Below are positions 54,845-63,861 of a stretch of 64,000 bases of DNA, one piece after another (position 1 is the stretch's first letter; each line of letters starts with the position of its first letter). The translations under genes were made by a program, and so were the position numbers. The notes beneath the pieces are model-generated. The model ran no database searches. It was not told where the DNA came from and saw only the letters and a program-made list of their open reading frames with translations. Location: NCBI GenBank assembly GCA_018823745.1, contig JAHJHR010000018.1, forward strand, positions 310,001 to 374,000. The letters are read 5' to 3'. This DNA is from Alphaproteobacteria bacterium (GTDB lineage Bacteria > Pseudomonadota > Alphaproteobacteria > Oceanibaculales > Oceanibaculaceae).

Positions 54845-55330
54845 TTAACGCTTCGAGAACTGGAAGCTACGTCGCGCCTTGGCGCGGCCGTACTTCTTAC
54901 GCTCGACGACGCGGCTGTCGCGGGTCAGGAAGCCACCCTTCTTCAGGGCGCCACGCAGCTCCGGCTCGTAGTTGATCAGCGCGCGGCTGATGCCGTGACG
55001 AACCGCACCGGCCTGGCCGGACAGGCCGCCACCTGTCACGGTGCAGATCACGTCATAGGCAGCTTCGCGGCCGGCAGCCTTGAAGGGCTGGTCGACGATC
55101 AGGCGCAGCACCGGACGGGCAAAGTATTCCTGCTGGTCACGGCCATTGACGGTGACCTTGCCATTGCCCGGCTTGATCCAAACGCGGGCAATCGCGTCCT
55201 TGCGGCGACCGGTGCCGTAGGAACGGCCCTGGGCATCGATCTTCGGCTCGACCGGGGTGACATCGGCATCAACGCCGCCGGCAACCAGATCCTTCAGAGC
55301 GTCCATGCCCTGGCTTTCAACACTGGCCAT
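54845..55330 (-). CDS. rpsI: 30S ribosomal protein S9
   Basis: 161-residue S9 with an N-terminal extension of about 30 residues before the core. The core shows [18 protein letters not shown], and the protein ends with [17 protein letters not shown], the conserved basic tail that reaches the P-site tRNA. Three bases after rplM, as in most bacteria. Confidence 0.98.
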   Translation of the reverse strand: MASVESQGMDALKDLVAGGVDADVTPVEPKIDAQGRSYGTGRRKDAIARVWIKPGNGKVTVNGRDQQEYFARPVLRLIVDQPFKAAGREAAYDVICTVTGGGLSGQAGAVRHGISRALINYEPELRGALKKGGFLTRDSRVVERKKYGRAKARRSFQFSKR

Positions 55331-55333
55331 GGA

Positions 55334-55798
55334 TTAATTGCTCCTCTTGTTCTTCGGGTTCATCGCAGCGAGGTCGAGGACCTCCGGCTGCTGGGCTTCA
55401 TGCGGGTGTTCGGTGCCGGCATAAACTTTCAGGTTGCCCATCAGCTTGTTGCGCAGCGGGCCCTTGGCGAGCATGCGCTCAACGGCCTTCACGATCGCCC
55501 GCTCCGGGAAGCGACCACCGAGGATCTGACCCATGGTCCGCTCCTTGATGCCGCCCGGATGGCCGGTATGCCAGAAGAACTTCTTGTTCTTCAGCTTGTT
55601 GCCGGTGAGATGAACCTTCTCGGCATTGACGATGATGATGTTGTCACCAGTGTCGATATGCGGGGTGAAGGTCGGCTTGTGCTTGCCACGCAGACGCATC
55701 GCGACGAGCGAGGCGAGGCGGCCCAGAACGACGCCTTCAGCGTCGATCAGCACCCACTTCTTCTCGATCTCCGACGGCTTGGCGGAGTAGGTCTTCAT
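55334..55798 (-). CDS. rplM: 50S ribosomal protein L13
   Basis: 154-residue L13. Motifs: [44 protein letters not shown] and [19 protein letters not shown]. Directly before rpsI on the minus strand. Normal length. Confidence 0.98.
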   Translation of the reverse strand: MKTYSAKPSEIEKKWVLIDAEGVVLGRLASLVAMRLRGKHKPTFTPHIDTGDNIIIVNAEKVHLTGNKLKNKKFFWHTGHPGGIKERTMGQILGGRFPERAIVKAVERMLAKGPLRNKLMGNLKVYAGTEHPHEAQQPEVLDLAAMNPKNKRSN

Positions 55799-55856
55799 AT
55801 CTGCCCCAATTGGCTATTAAACGCGGTCACGAGGCTATCGCCCCATGGAGGCCGCA

Positions 55857-55885
55857 TATCTACAGAAGCCGGATTTCGCCGTCAA
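55857..55885 (-). promoter_or_regulatory. Candidate rplM-rpsI promoter
   Basis: Minus strand TTGACG (55880-55885) and TAGATA (55857-55862) with an ideal 17-base spacer, about 60 bases before the rplM start. The only good pair in the 164-base gap before rplM. Confidence 0.6.
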
Positions 55886-55962
55886 TCGAAAAGAAAGCAC
55901 TGATGCGCTAAATTTAACAGTAATTTCAATGAGTTATAAAATAGGTATCCTGATACCGCATT

Positions 55963-56391
55963 TTAATCGCCTGATTTCGCGGGTGGAATCGAATAAGTCG
56001 AGGTCACATGGCAGACCGGCTCGTCATCGCCCTCGGAAAAGATCGACACTTCGCCATAGGCCAGCCGGCGCCCGCATTTCAACAACCGTCCTTTGGCGAC
56101 CAGATCGCCGGGCTTCGGGCGCTTCAGGAAATTGGCGGTCAGGTTGGTCGTCACCGCCAGCTTCACGATACCGATGCGGCTGAGCACGCAGCCATACATG
56201 ACGATATCGGCCAGACCCATCATCGCCGGCCCGGTGATCGTGCCGCCGGGGCGCAGCAGATCGTCGCGGAACGGCAGCCGGGCGGTCACCGTGCCATCGC
56301 CCACTGTCTCGAACACCACGCCCAGCTGGCCGACATAGGGCACTTCCTCGCGGGCGATGCGGTCAAGTTCCTGCGTGGTCACCTTGCTCAT
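55963..56391 (-). CDS. PaaI/YdiI-type hotdog thioesterase
   Basis: 142-residue hotdog-fold protein. LRPGGTITGPAMMGLADIVMYG holds the helix with the catalytic Asp, and TTNLTANFLKRPKPGDLVAKG is the following strand pair. By family it cleaves acyl-CoA thioesters. Divergent from a crotonase-like gene, so a shared acyl-CoA pathway is possible. Substrate unknown. Confidence 0.86.
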   Translation of the reverse strand: MSKVTTQELDRIAREEVPYVGQLGVVFETVGDGTVTARLPFRDDLLRPGGTITGPAMMGLADIVMYGCVLSRIGIVKLAVTTNLTANFLKRPKPGDLVAKGRLLKCGRRLAYGEVSIFSEGDDEPVCHVTSTYSIPPAKSGD

Positions 56392-56486
56392 GCGCTTTCC
56401 CCTACCCTCCCTTGCTGACCCGGATACTTGCGCGACCGGGCCGGGAACGCCAGACTCCTTACAAATGGATCGGGAGGATCATAAGA

Positions 56487-57287
56487 ATGGCCAATACAGC
56501 CCCCAGTGTGAGTGAGCCCGTACTGCTGCGCCAGGATTCCGGCGGCATTGCCCGGCTGACCCTGAACCGGCCGCAGCAGCGCAATGCGCTGTCTGTCGGT
56601 CTGATGGCGGCGCTGATCGAGGAACTGACGGCGATATCCGCCGACGCCTCGGTGAAGGTGGTGGTGCTGGGCGCGAATGGCCCGGCCTTCTGCGCCGGCC
56701 ACGACCTGAAGGAGATGCGGGCCAATCCTGGCCGAGATTTCTATGAAAAGCTGTTCCGGCAATGCAGTGATCTGATGCAGGCCATCGTGCGCCTGCCGCA
56801 GCCGGTGATCGCCCGTGTCCATGGCATCGCCACGGCGGCGGGCTGCCAGCTGGTGGCCTCCTGCGACCTGGCAATCGCCGCTGAGACGACGCGCTTCGCC
56901 ACGCCGGGGGTGAATATCGGCCTGTTCTGCTCAACCCCGATGGTTGCCCTGTCGCGCAATGTGAACCGCAAGCAGGCGATGGAGATGCTGCTGCTGGGCG
57001 AGATGATCGACACCGCCCGCGCCATCGATTTCGGGCTGATCAACAAGGCGGTGCCGGAAGAGACGCTGGATGAGGCAGTCGCGGACTGGGCCGATGCGAT
57101 CACCCGGAAATCGCCGCTGACGCTGAAGATCGGCAAGCAGGCCTTCTACCGCCAGGTTGAACTGGACCTCGCGCAGGCCTACGACTATGCCAGCCGCGTG
57201 ATGACCGAGAACATGCTGGCCCGGGACGCCGAGGAAGGCATCGACGCCTTCCTGGAGAAGCGCCATCCGGTCTGGCAGGGAATTTGA
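56487..57287 (+). CDS. crotonase-family protein lacking both catalytic glutamates
   Basis: 266-residue enoyl-CoA hydratase/isomerase fold. The oxyanion hole is intact: FCAGHDLKEM and GIATAAGC. The first catalytic Glu (Glu144 of rat enzyme) is Gln121 in AAGCQLV, and the second (Glu164) is Gly141 in ATPGVNIG. It therefore cannot be a standard hydratase; it resembles ECHDC3-like proteins. Start at 56487 has GGGAGG upstream. Sits just before a CoA-binding protein and opposite a thioesterase. Confidence 0.88.
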   Translation: MANTAPSVSEPVLLRQDSGGIARLTLNRPQQRNALSVGLMAALIEELTAISADASVKVVVLGANGPAFCAGHDLKEMRANPGRDFYEKLFRQCSDLMQAIVRLPQPVIARVHGIATAAGCQLVASCDLAIAAETTRFATPGVNIGLFCSTPMVALSRNVNRKQAMEMLLLGEMIDTARAIDFGLINKAVPEETLDEAVADWADAITRKSPLTLKIGKQAFYRQVELDLAQAYDYASRVMTENMLARDAEEGIDAFLEKRHPVWQGI

Positions 57288-57302
57288 GCTGAAGGAACGC
57301 CG

Positions 57303-57830
57303 ATGTTCGCCAATACCGTGAAGCCGTCCTTCGAAAAGGCCGGTCATGACTCCTACCCCGACACGCTGATCCGCAAGATCCTGCGCGAGGTCAAGGTGAT
57401 CGCCATGGTCGGGGCCAGCCCGGACTGGAACCGGCCCTCCTATTTCGCCATGAAATATCTGCAGGCGAAGAAGTACCGGGTGATCCCGGTGAACCCGAAA
57501 GTCGCCGGCGGCGAGATTCTGGGCGAGAAGGTCTATGCCAGCCTGGCCGAGATTCCCGAGAAGATCGACATGGTCGACATCTTCCGCAATTCCGAAGCCG
57601 CCGGCCCGATCACCGACGAGGCCATCGCCATCGGCGCGCCGGTGGTGTGGATGCAGCTCGGCGTACGCAATGACGAGGCCGCCGCCCGCGCCGAGGCCGC
57701 CGGCCTGACCGTCATCATGAATCGCTGCCCGAAGATTGAATATGGAAGGCTGAATGGCGAGCTGGGCTGGCACGGCTTCAACTCCGGCGTCATCTCCTCC
57801 AAGCGCCGCAAACTGCCGGAGAAGGCGTAG
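57303..57830 (+). CDS. CoA-binding domain protein (YccU-like)
   Basis: 175-residue Rossmann-like protein. VIAMVGASPDWNRPSYFAMKYL is the CoA-binding start, followed by VIPVNPKVAGGEILG, and MNRCPKIEYGRL near the end. Matches stand-alone succinyl-CoA-synthetase-like CoA-binding proteins, cytosolic, no enzyme known. 15 bases after the crotonase-like gene. Confidence 0.87.
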   Translation: MFANTVKPSFEKAGHDSYPDTLIRKILREVKVIAMVGASPDWNRPSYFAMKYLQAKKYRVIPVNPKVAGGEILGEKVYASLAEIPEKIDMVDIFRNSEAAGPITDEAIAIGAPVVWMQLGVRNDEAAARAEAAGLTVIMNRCPKIEYGRLNGELGWHGFNSGVISSKRRKLPEKA

Positions 57831-57845
57831 CCCATCCCCCCGAAC

Positions 57846-57957
57846 CCTTCAAGACGGCCCTGACGGGCCTCCTCAGGGCGAGGGAAGATTGGTATACCAG
57901 CCTTGGCCCAATCCCCCGCCTCGTCCTGAGGAGCCTGCGCAGCAGGCGTCACGAAGG
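57846..57957. repeat. Large extragenic palindrome, family C
   Basis: Nested inverted repeat. Outer arms CCTTCAAGACG (57846-57856) and CGTCACGAAGG (57947-57957) match 9 of 11. Inner arms CTCCTCAGGGCGAGG (57869-57883) and CCTCGTCCTGAGGAG (57919-57933) match 14 of 15. The pattern is a well-known type of alphaproteobacterial extragenic repeat. Confidence 0.8.
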
Positions 57958-58001
57958 ACACGACAACCGACCGACCAAAAAGCAGAGTCAGGAATCCGCC
58001 C

Positions 58002-59294
58002 ATGACCAGCAACACCAAGCCCGGTTTCGAGACGCTCGCGATCCATGCCGGGGCGGCCCCGGATCCGGCGACGGGCGCGCGCTCGACGCCGATCTACCAG
58101 ACCACGGCCTATGTGTTCGACGATGTCGACCATGCCGCCTCGCTGTTCAACCTGCAGGCCTTCGGCAATATCTATTCCCGCCTGACCAATCCGACGGTCG
58201 CGGTGCTGGAGGAACGCATCGCCACGCTGGAAGGCGGGCGTGGCGCGACCTGCGTCGCCTCGGGCCATGCCGCGCAGATGCTCGCCTTCTTCTCCTTCAT
58301 GGAGCCGGGCGATGAATTCCTGGCGGCAACCAAGCTCTATGGCGGCTCGATCACGCAATTCTCGCGCAGCTTCAAGAAATTCGGCTGGAACGCGATCTTC
58401 GTGGACGCCGAGGAGCCGGAGAATTTCCGCAAGTCGATGACGCCGAAGGTGAAGGCGATCTTCGTCGAATGCCTGGCCAATCCGGGCGGGGTGATCGTCG
58501 ATATCGAGGCGGTCGCGAAGATCGCGCATGAGGCCGGCGTGCCGCTGATCGTCGACAACACCATGGCCACGCCCTATCTGTGCCGGCCCTTCGACTATGG
58601 CGCCGACATCATCGTGCATTCGACCACGAAATTCCTGTCCGGCCATGGCAATGCCATGGGCGGGGCGGTTGTCGATTCCGGCAAGTTTGACTGGGCGCAG
58701 AACGACAAGTTCAAGTCGCTGACAACGCCGGAGCCGGCCTATCACGGGCTGAATTTCTACGAGACCTTCGGCGATCTCGCCTTCACCATCTATGGCCATG
58801 CCATGGGGCTGCGCGATCTCGGGCCCACCATGGCACCGATGAACGCCTATCTCACCATCACCGGCACCGAGACGCTGCCGCTGCGCATGCAGAGGCATGT
58901 CGAGAACGCCAAGGCGGTGGCCGAGTATCTGGAGGATCACCGCCAGGTCGAATGGGTCAGCTATGCCGGGCTGCGCTCCAGCAAGCATTTCAAGCTGGCG
59001 CAGAAATACCTGCCCAAGGGGGCGGGCTCGGTTTTCACCTTCGGCATCAAGGGCGGCTACGATGCCGGCGTGAAGCTGGTGGAAAGCTGCGAGCTGTTCT
59101 CGCATCTGGCGAATATCGGCGACACACGCTCGCTGATCATCCACCCGGCCTCGACCACGCATCGCCAGCTTTCCGCCGAGCAGCAGAAGGCCGCCGGCGC
59201 CGGGCCGGAAGTGGTGCGCCTGTCCATCGGTCTGGAGACCGTCGACGACATCATCGCCGATCTGGATCAGGCGCTGGCCGCCAGCGCCCGCTAA
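58002..59294 (+). CDS. metY: O-acetylhomoserine sulfhydrylase/aminocarboxypropyltransferase
   Basis: 430-residue PLP enzyme of the Cys/Met metabolism family. The PLP Lys is about residue 210 in HSTTKFLSGHGNAMGG, with the N-terminal FETLAIHAGAAPDPATGARS typical of MetY. It makes homocysteine from O-acetylhomoserine and sulfide. Family length (about 430) separates it from cystathionine gamma-synthase. Palindromic repeat C lies just upstream. Confidence 0.93.
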   Translation: MTSNTKPGFETLAIHAGAAPDPATGARSTPIYQTTAYVFDDVDHAASLFNLQAFGNIYSRLTNPTVAVLEERIATLEGGRGATCVASGHAAQMLAFFSFMEPGDEFLAATKLYGGSITQFSRSFKKFGWNAIFVDAEEPENFRKSMTPKVKAIFVECLANPGGVIVDIEAVAKIAHEAGVPLIVDNTMATPYLCRPFDYGADIIVHSTTKFLSGHGNAMGGAVVDSGKFDWAQNDKFKSLTTPEPAYHGLNFYETFGDLAFTIYGHAMGLRDLGPTMAPMNAYLTITGTETLPLRMQRHVENAKAVAEYLEDHRQVEWVSYAGLRSSKHFKLAQKYLPKGAGSVFTFGIKGGYDAGVKLVESCELFSHLANIGDTRSLIIHPASTTHRQLSAEQQKAAGAGPEVVRLSIGLETVDDIIADLDQALAASAR

Positions 59295-59304
59295 GGAAGC
59301 AGAC

Positions 59305-60408
59305 TTAGCCCTGCGGCTGGCCGTTACGGGCCTTCAGCAGGGCGGTCAGCGGCACCAGCACGAAGCCGCGCGCCTGCACATCGGCGATCCAGAGTTCCAG
59401 TATGTCGAGGGTCGCATCGCGCGGATGACCGATGGCAATCGCCGTGCCCTGACGGCGCGCCACCTGCTCGGTCTCGGCCAGCCGTTTGGCCACCTCGTCA
59501 TGGCTGTCGGTATTGTCCAGGAACACGTCGCGCTGCAGCGCCGCCAGCCCCAGCTCGCCCGCCATGCGGAAGCCGACCGTATCGGAGCTGGTGCGCGAAT
59601 CGAGAAACAGCATGCCGCGCCGCTTCAGTTCCTCCAGGACCGGCCGCATCGCCGTGGCCGAGGCGGTGAATTTGCTGCCCATATGGTTGTTCACGCCGAC
59701 CACCCCGTCGAACTGGCCGAGATTCCAGGCCAGGCGCTGCGCCAGCAGGTCTGGGGTCAGGCCGGTCATCAGGGCGTTCGGTCCCGGATCGACACTGGCG
59801 ACGGAAGGCTCCATCGGAATATGGATCAGCAATTCATGGCCGCTCGCCTTGGCATCTGCGGCCTGCTTTGCAACAAGGCTGGCATAGGGCAGGAAGGCGA
59901 AGGTGATCGGCGCGGTGATCGCCATGGCCCGGGCCGAGCGCTTCTTGTCGATGCCCATATCGTCGATGACGATGGCGATCATCGGCTTGCCCTCGGCAAT
60001 CGGTGCCGGCTGGGCATTGCGCCGCCAGGCCGGATCGCCTGCGAGCACAGGCGGCGGGGTTGGCGGCAGGCCGGGCACCGTCTGATCGGGTGGTGGCAGG
60101 CTGGCCTGCTGCTCCGGCGGCGTTACGGGGGCTGGGGGAACCAGCGGCGCCTGTTGCTGCTGCGGCAGGGCCAGGGCTGCGGGCGGAACCGGCGCTGCCG
60201 CTGGTCGGCTGATCCCGGAACTGAGGGCGGCCTGCTTCGGCGTGCCCTGCCCGCCATAAAAATACCCCAGGCTGCCGCCGATCAGCAGCGCTGCCCCGGC
60301 CAGTCCGATGGAGAGCAGGAACCCCTTGCTGCGCCGGCGCCGGCCGCTGGCGGGTTTCGTGGCAGGCTTGCGCGTGGGGGTTCCGGACTTATTGGGCTTG
60401 CGCGCCAC
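59305..60408 (-). CDS. divergent polysaccharide deacetylase family protein (YibQ-like)
   Basis: 367 residues. A short basic N-terminus and one membrane helix (about 29-50), then a Pro/Gln-rich linker of about 75 residues, then the deacetylase domain (about 140-360) with IAIVIDDMGIDKK, HIPMEPSV, GVNNHMGSKFT and IAIGHPRDATLD. The NodB-like residues Asp-Asp and His-Met are present in divergent form. Located in the periplasm, anchored at the inner membrane. Cell-envelope role presumed. Confidence 0.87.
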   Translation of the reverse strand: MARKPNKSGTPTRKPATKPASGRRRRSKGFLLSIGLAGAALLIGGSLGYFYGGQGTPKQAALSSGISRPAAAPVPPAALALPQQQQAPLVPPAPVTPPEQQASLPPPDQTVPGLPPTPPPVLAGDPAWRRNAQPAPIAEGKPMIAIVIDDMGIDKKRSARAMAITAPITFAFLPYASLVAKQAADAKASGHELLIHIPMEPSVASVDPGPNALMTGLTPDLLAQRLAWNLGQFDGVVGVNNHMGSKFTASATAMRPVLEELKRRGMLFLDSRTSSDTVGFRMAGELGLAALQRDVFLDNTDSHDEVAKRLAETEQVARRQGTAIAIGHPRDATLDILELWIADVQARGFVLVPLTALLKARNGQPQG

Positions 60409-60420
60409 GGTGCTCCATCC

Positions 60421-60437
60421 GCAGCCCTCAGGGCTGC
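60421..60437. other. Perfect 17-base palindrome upstream of the deacetylase gene
   Basis: GCAGCCCT-C-AGGGCTGC, 12 bases before the deacetylase start. Could fold as a tight hairpin or serve as an operator; nothing more is visible. Confidence 0.4.
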
Positions 60438-60507
60438 CGCATCAGAAATGATCGGGGCGCACTATATCCTGTGGCACGACAAGGCGGAACAGCGAAACCG
60501 GCCCTAT

Positions 60508-60903
60508 TCAGCTACCGTTGCGGGCCAGATCATCGATGATCGGGCAGTCCGGCCGGTCATCGCCATGGCAGCGATGCGTCAGATGGACCAGCGTGCTGCG
60601 GATCGATTTCATCTCGGCCATCTTGCGGTCAATCTCCTCGATATGGCGCATGGCCACGGCCTTCACATCGGCGCTTGACCGCTCCCGGTCGCTCCACAGC
60701 TTCAGCAGATTGCTGACATCCTTGACCGCAAAGCCCATGGACCGCGCCCGCTGGATAAAGCGCAGCACGCTCAGATCCGTCTCGTCATAGACCCGGTAGC
60801 CACCCCCGCTGCGCGGCGCCGGGCGCAGCAGCCCGATGCTCTCGTAATAGCGGATCGTCTTCGCCGGCACGCCCGAGGCATTGGCCGCCTGACCGATATT
60901 CAT
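60508..60903 (-). CDS. cueR: Cu(I)-responsive MerR-family regulator
   Basis: 131-residue CueR. N-terminal winged helix has IRYYESIGLLRPAPRSGGGYRVY; the C-terminal metal loop has Cys112 and Cys120 in HRCHGDDRPDCP, exactly the E. coli CueR positions for Cu(I)/Ag(I)/Au(I). Start at 60901-60903 overlaps the copA stop by 4 bases (ATGA), so it is co-transcribed after copA and controls its own operon. Longer start at 60939 is unlikely. Confidence 0.95.
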   Translation of the reverse strand: MNIGQAANASGVPAKTIRYYESIGLLRPAPRSGGGYRVYDETDLSVLRFIQRARSMGFAVKDVSNLLKLWSDRERSSADVKAVAMRHIEEIDRKMAEMKSIRSTLVHLTHRCHGDDRPDCPIIDDLARNGS

Positions 60904-63095
60904 GTGCTTTCCTTTTTGCGTCCGGCCTGGGGTTTCCACCGCTTCAGCAGCAGGGCGTTCGACACGACGCTGACGCTGGACGCCGCCATCGCCGCCCCGG
61001 CGAGCACCGGGCTGAGCAGGCCGAAGGCCGCCAGCGGCACGCCGATCAGATTATAGATGAAGGCCCAGAACAGGTTCTGCCAGATTTTCCGGACCGTGGC
61101 CCGCGATACGTCGATGGCGTCGAGCACCAGCATGGGGTCGGGCCGCATCAGCGTCACCGGGGCCGCCTCCATCGCCACATCGGTGCCGCTGCCCAGCGCG
61201 ATGCCGATATCCGCCTGGGCCAGCGCCGGCGCATCATTCACCCCATCGCCGACCATGGCGACCACCATGCCGCCAGCCTGAATCTCCCGGATCACCTCTG
61301 CCTTGCCCTCCGGCAGAACCTCGGCCCGGACCTGGGTAATCCCCAGCAGGCGGGCAATGGCATCCGCCGCCCGCCGGTTATCCCCGGTCAGAAGAACCGT
61401 CGAAATGCCTGCTTTTTCAATCTCCTGAATGGCATTCCTGGCGCTGTCCCGCAGCGTATCGCCAATGGCGATGGCGCCCAGCAAAGCCCCATCAGCGGCC
61501 AGCCAGACGACCGTATTGCCCGCCCCCTCGGCATCTGCCGCGCGGTCATCCAGCGCCTGCGTGGCGATGCCATGCTCCCGCATCAGCCGGGGACTGCCGA
61601 CCAGAATTGCCCGGCCCCCAATGGTGGCCGTGATGCCCCGGCCCGGCAGCGAGTCGAAGCCGCTGGCCTTTGCAACGCTCAGCCCGCGTTCAGCAGCGGC
61701 ATCGAGGATCGCCCGTGCCAGCGGATGCTCACTGCCCTGCTGGACGGCGGCGGCCAGCCCGAGCAATTCCTCCTCCGTCCTACCCTCGGCCGGCATCACG
61801 GCGACCACGCGCGGCTGACCAATGGTCAGCGTGCCGGTCTTGTCGAAGACCACGACCTGGATGTTGTGCGCCCGCTCCAGCGCTTCGGCATCCTTGATCA
61901 GGATGCCGGCCTTTGTGGCAACGCCGGTGCCGGCCATGATCGCCGTCGGCGTGGCCAGGCCCAGCGCGCAGGGGCAGGCGATGACCAGCACTGCCACCGC
62001 GTTCAGCAAGCCGGTTTCGATATCCGCCCCGGCCAGCAGCCAGCCAGCGAAGGTCGCCACGGCAATCGCCAGCACCACCGGCACGAAGATGCCACTGACC
62101 TTGTCGACCAGCCTTTGCACCGGCGCCTTGGAGGCCTGGGCCCCCTGCACGCTCTCAATGATCCGCGCCAGGACGGTTTCGCCGCCAATCGCCGTCACCG
62201 CGATTTCCAGCAGGCCGGAGCCATTCACCGAGCCGCCGGTCACGCCATCGCCCGCCTGCTTGTCGATCGGCAGGCTCTCGCCGGTGATCAGCGATTCATC
62301 AAGCTGGCTGCTTCCGTTCTCGATACGCCCATCAGCGGGGATTCGCTCGCCCGGCTTCACGACGACCACATCGCCGACCACCAGATCCTCAACCGCGACC
62401 ATGGCGGTGGACTCGCCGCGCTTCACCCGCGCCTCGTCCGGCCGCAGCGCCATCAGTGCGCGGATTGCCGAGGCGGTGCCACGCCGGGCGCGTGTCTCCA
62501 GATATTTGCCCAGCGTCACCAGCGTCAGAATCGCGGCCGAGGCCTCGAAATACAGATCACCGCCATTGCCGCTCGCCATGTGATAGAGGCTCAGGCCGAA
62601 GGCGGCGCTGGTGCCCAGCGCGACCAGCTGGTCCATCGTCCCGGTGCGGGTTTTCAGTGCCTTCCAGGCATTGGCGTAGAACCGTCCGCCGATCCAGAGC
62701 TGAACCGGAAGCGCCAAGGCAAGCTGCACCCAGCCCGGCAGCATCCAGTGCACGCCGGCTGCCATGCCGATCATCGGCAGGACCAGCGGCAAGGTCAGCG
62801 CGATGGCGGCGGCCAGCCGGATCGTCTCCCAGCGCAGGCTCGCAGCTTCGGCGGCGTCATCCGGCCGCGCCCCGGCCTCGATCAGATGCGCGTGATAGCC
62901 GGCCTGCTCCACCGCCGCGACAAGGTCGGCCGGATCGCCCGGCCCGGTCAGGCGCACCCGCGCCCGTTCCGTCGCCAGATTCACGGCGGCCCGGTCGACG
63001 CCCGGCGTGGCCGACAGCGCCTTCTCGACGCGACCGACACAGGCCGCGCAGCTCATGCCCTCGATAGCGAGGTCGTATGTCCGATGAATGCTCAT
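60900..63095 (-). CDS. copA: copper-exporting P-type ATPase
   Basis: 731-residue P1B-ATPase. One N-terminal heavy-metal domain with Cys16 and Cys19 (GMSCAACVG); about eight helices; the ion site VIACPCALGLATPTA; phosphorylation motif VVFDKTGTLT; and DGVNDAPAL in the P domain. It pumps Cu(I) from cytosol to periplasm. First gene of the copA-cueR unit, with a CueR promoter directly upstream. Confidence 0.96.
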   Translation of the reverse strand: MSIHRTYDLAIEGMSCAACVGRVEKALSATPGVDRAAVNLATERARVRLTGPGDPADLVAAVEQAGYHAHLIEAGARPDDAAEAASLRWETIRLAAAIALTLPLVLPMIGMAAGVHWMLPGWVQLALALPVQLWIGGRFYANAWKALKTRTGTMDQLVALGTSAAFGLSLYHMASGNGGDLYFEASAAILTLVTLGKYLETRARRGTASAIRALMALRPDEARVKRGESTAMVAVEDLVVGDVVVVKPGERIPADGRIENGSSQLDESLITGESLPIDKQAGDGVTGGSVNGSGLLEIAVTAIGGETVLARIIESVQGAQASKAPVQRLVDKVSGIFVPVVLAIAVATFAGWLLAGADIETGLLNAVAVLVIACPCALGLATPTAIMAGTGVATKAGILIKDAEALERAHNIQVVVFDKTGTLTIGQPRVVAVMPAEGRTEEELLGLAAAVQQGSEHPLARAILDAAAERGLSVAKASGFDSLPGRGITATIGGRAILVGSPRLMREHGIATQALDDRAADAEGAGNTVVWLAADGALLGAIAIGDTLRDSARNAIQEIEKAGISTVLLTGDNRRAADAIARLLGITQVRAEVLPEGKAEVIREIQAGGMVVAMVGDGVNDAPALAQADIGIALGSGTDVAMEAAPVTLMRPDPMLVLDAIDVSRATVRKIWQNLFWAFIYNLIGVPLAAFGLLSPVLAGAAMAASSVSVVSNALLLKRWKPQAGRKKEST

Positions 63096-63106
63096 ATGGG
63101 ATAGAT

Positions 63107-63132
63107 GGTCCTTCCAGTATTGGGAAGGTCAA
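63107..63132 (-). promoter_or_regulatory. CueR-type promoter/operator of copA
   Basis: Minus strand: -35 TTGACC (63127-63132) leading into the dyad CCTTCC-N7-GGAAGG (63110-63128), then about 19 bases to a CATCTA-like -10. The long spacer and dyad are the MerR-family layout; it closely resembles the E. coli copA promoter. It lies just before the copA start. Confidence 0.85.
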
Positions 63133-63267
63133 GGGGTTGATTTCACAGAACCCGCCATCCCCGTCGAGAGCCACGCCGCACTTGCCTTTGCGGGTGAAAC
63201 GGGGCCTGCTATAACTCCGTGAGGTGCGGCACGCAGCCGCCTGAACAACGCCATGTAAGTCACTGAT

Positions 63268-63852
63268 ATGTATATACTGATCGATAACTACGACAGCTTC
63301 ACCTACAATCTCTGGCACTTCCTGGGCGATCTGGGGGCCGAGGTGGTGGTGAAGCGCAATGACCAGATCACCGTCGATCAGGTGCTGGCCGGTGGCTATC
63401 AGGGTATCGTCATCTCGCCCGGCCCCTGCGATCCCGACCGCGCCGGCATCTGCCTGGAGCTGATCGAGCGCGCCAAGGGCACCCTGCCGATCTTCGGCGT
63501 CTGTCTGGGGCTGCAGGCCATCGGCCAGGCGTTCGGCGGCAAGGTGGTGCGCGGCCCGGTGCCGATGCATGGCAAGGTCAGCCCGATTCATCACAAGGAT
63601 AGCGGCGTGTTCAAGGGCCTGCCCTCTCCGCTGACGGCGACGCGCTATCATTCGCTGGTGATCGAGAAGGCAAGCCTGCCGGACTGCCTGGAGATCACGG
63701 CGGAGACCGAGGATGGCGTGATCCAGGGCCTGGCCCACAAGACCCTGCCGATCCATGGCGTGCAGTTCCATCCGGAAAGCATCGCCACCGAGCATGGCCA
63801 CGCCATGCTGAAGAATTTCCTCGATATCGCGGAACGCCGCAACGCGGCCTGA
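63268..63852 (+). CDS. trpG: anthranilate synthase glutamine amidotransferase component
   Basis: 194-residue class I GATase that supplies ammonia for anthranilate synthesis. [18 protein letters not shown] opens the domain; the catalytic Cys is in [16 protein letters not shown], and the His/Glu in [13 protein letters not shown]. 9 bases before trpD, the usual trpGD pair; trpE is not in the window. No clear ribosome site. Confidence 0.95.
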   Translation: MYILIDNYDSFTYNLWHFLGDLGAEVVVKRNDQITVDQVLAGGYQGIVISPGPCDPDRAGICLELIERAKGTLPIFGVCLGLQAIGQAFGGKVVRGPVPMHGKVSPIHHKDSGVFKGLPSPLTATRYHSLVIEKASLPDCLEITAETEDGVIQGLAHKTLPIHGVQFHPESIATEHGHAMLKNFLDIAERRNAA

Positions 63853-63861
63853 AGGTTACGC

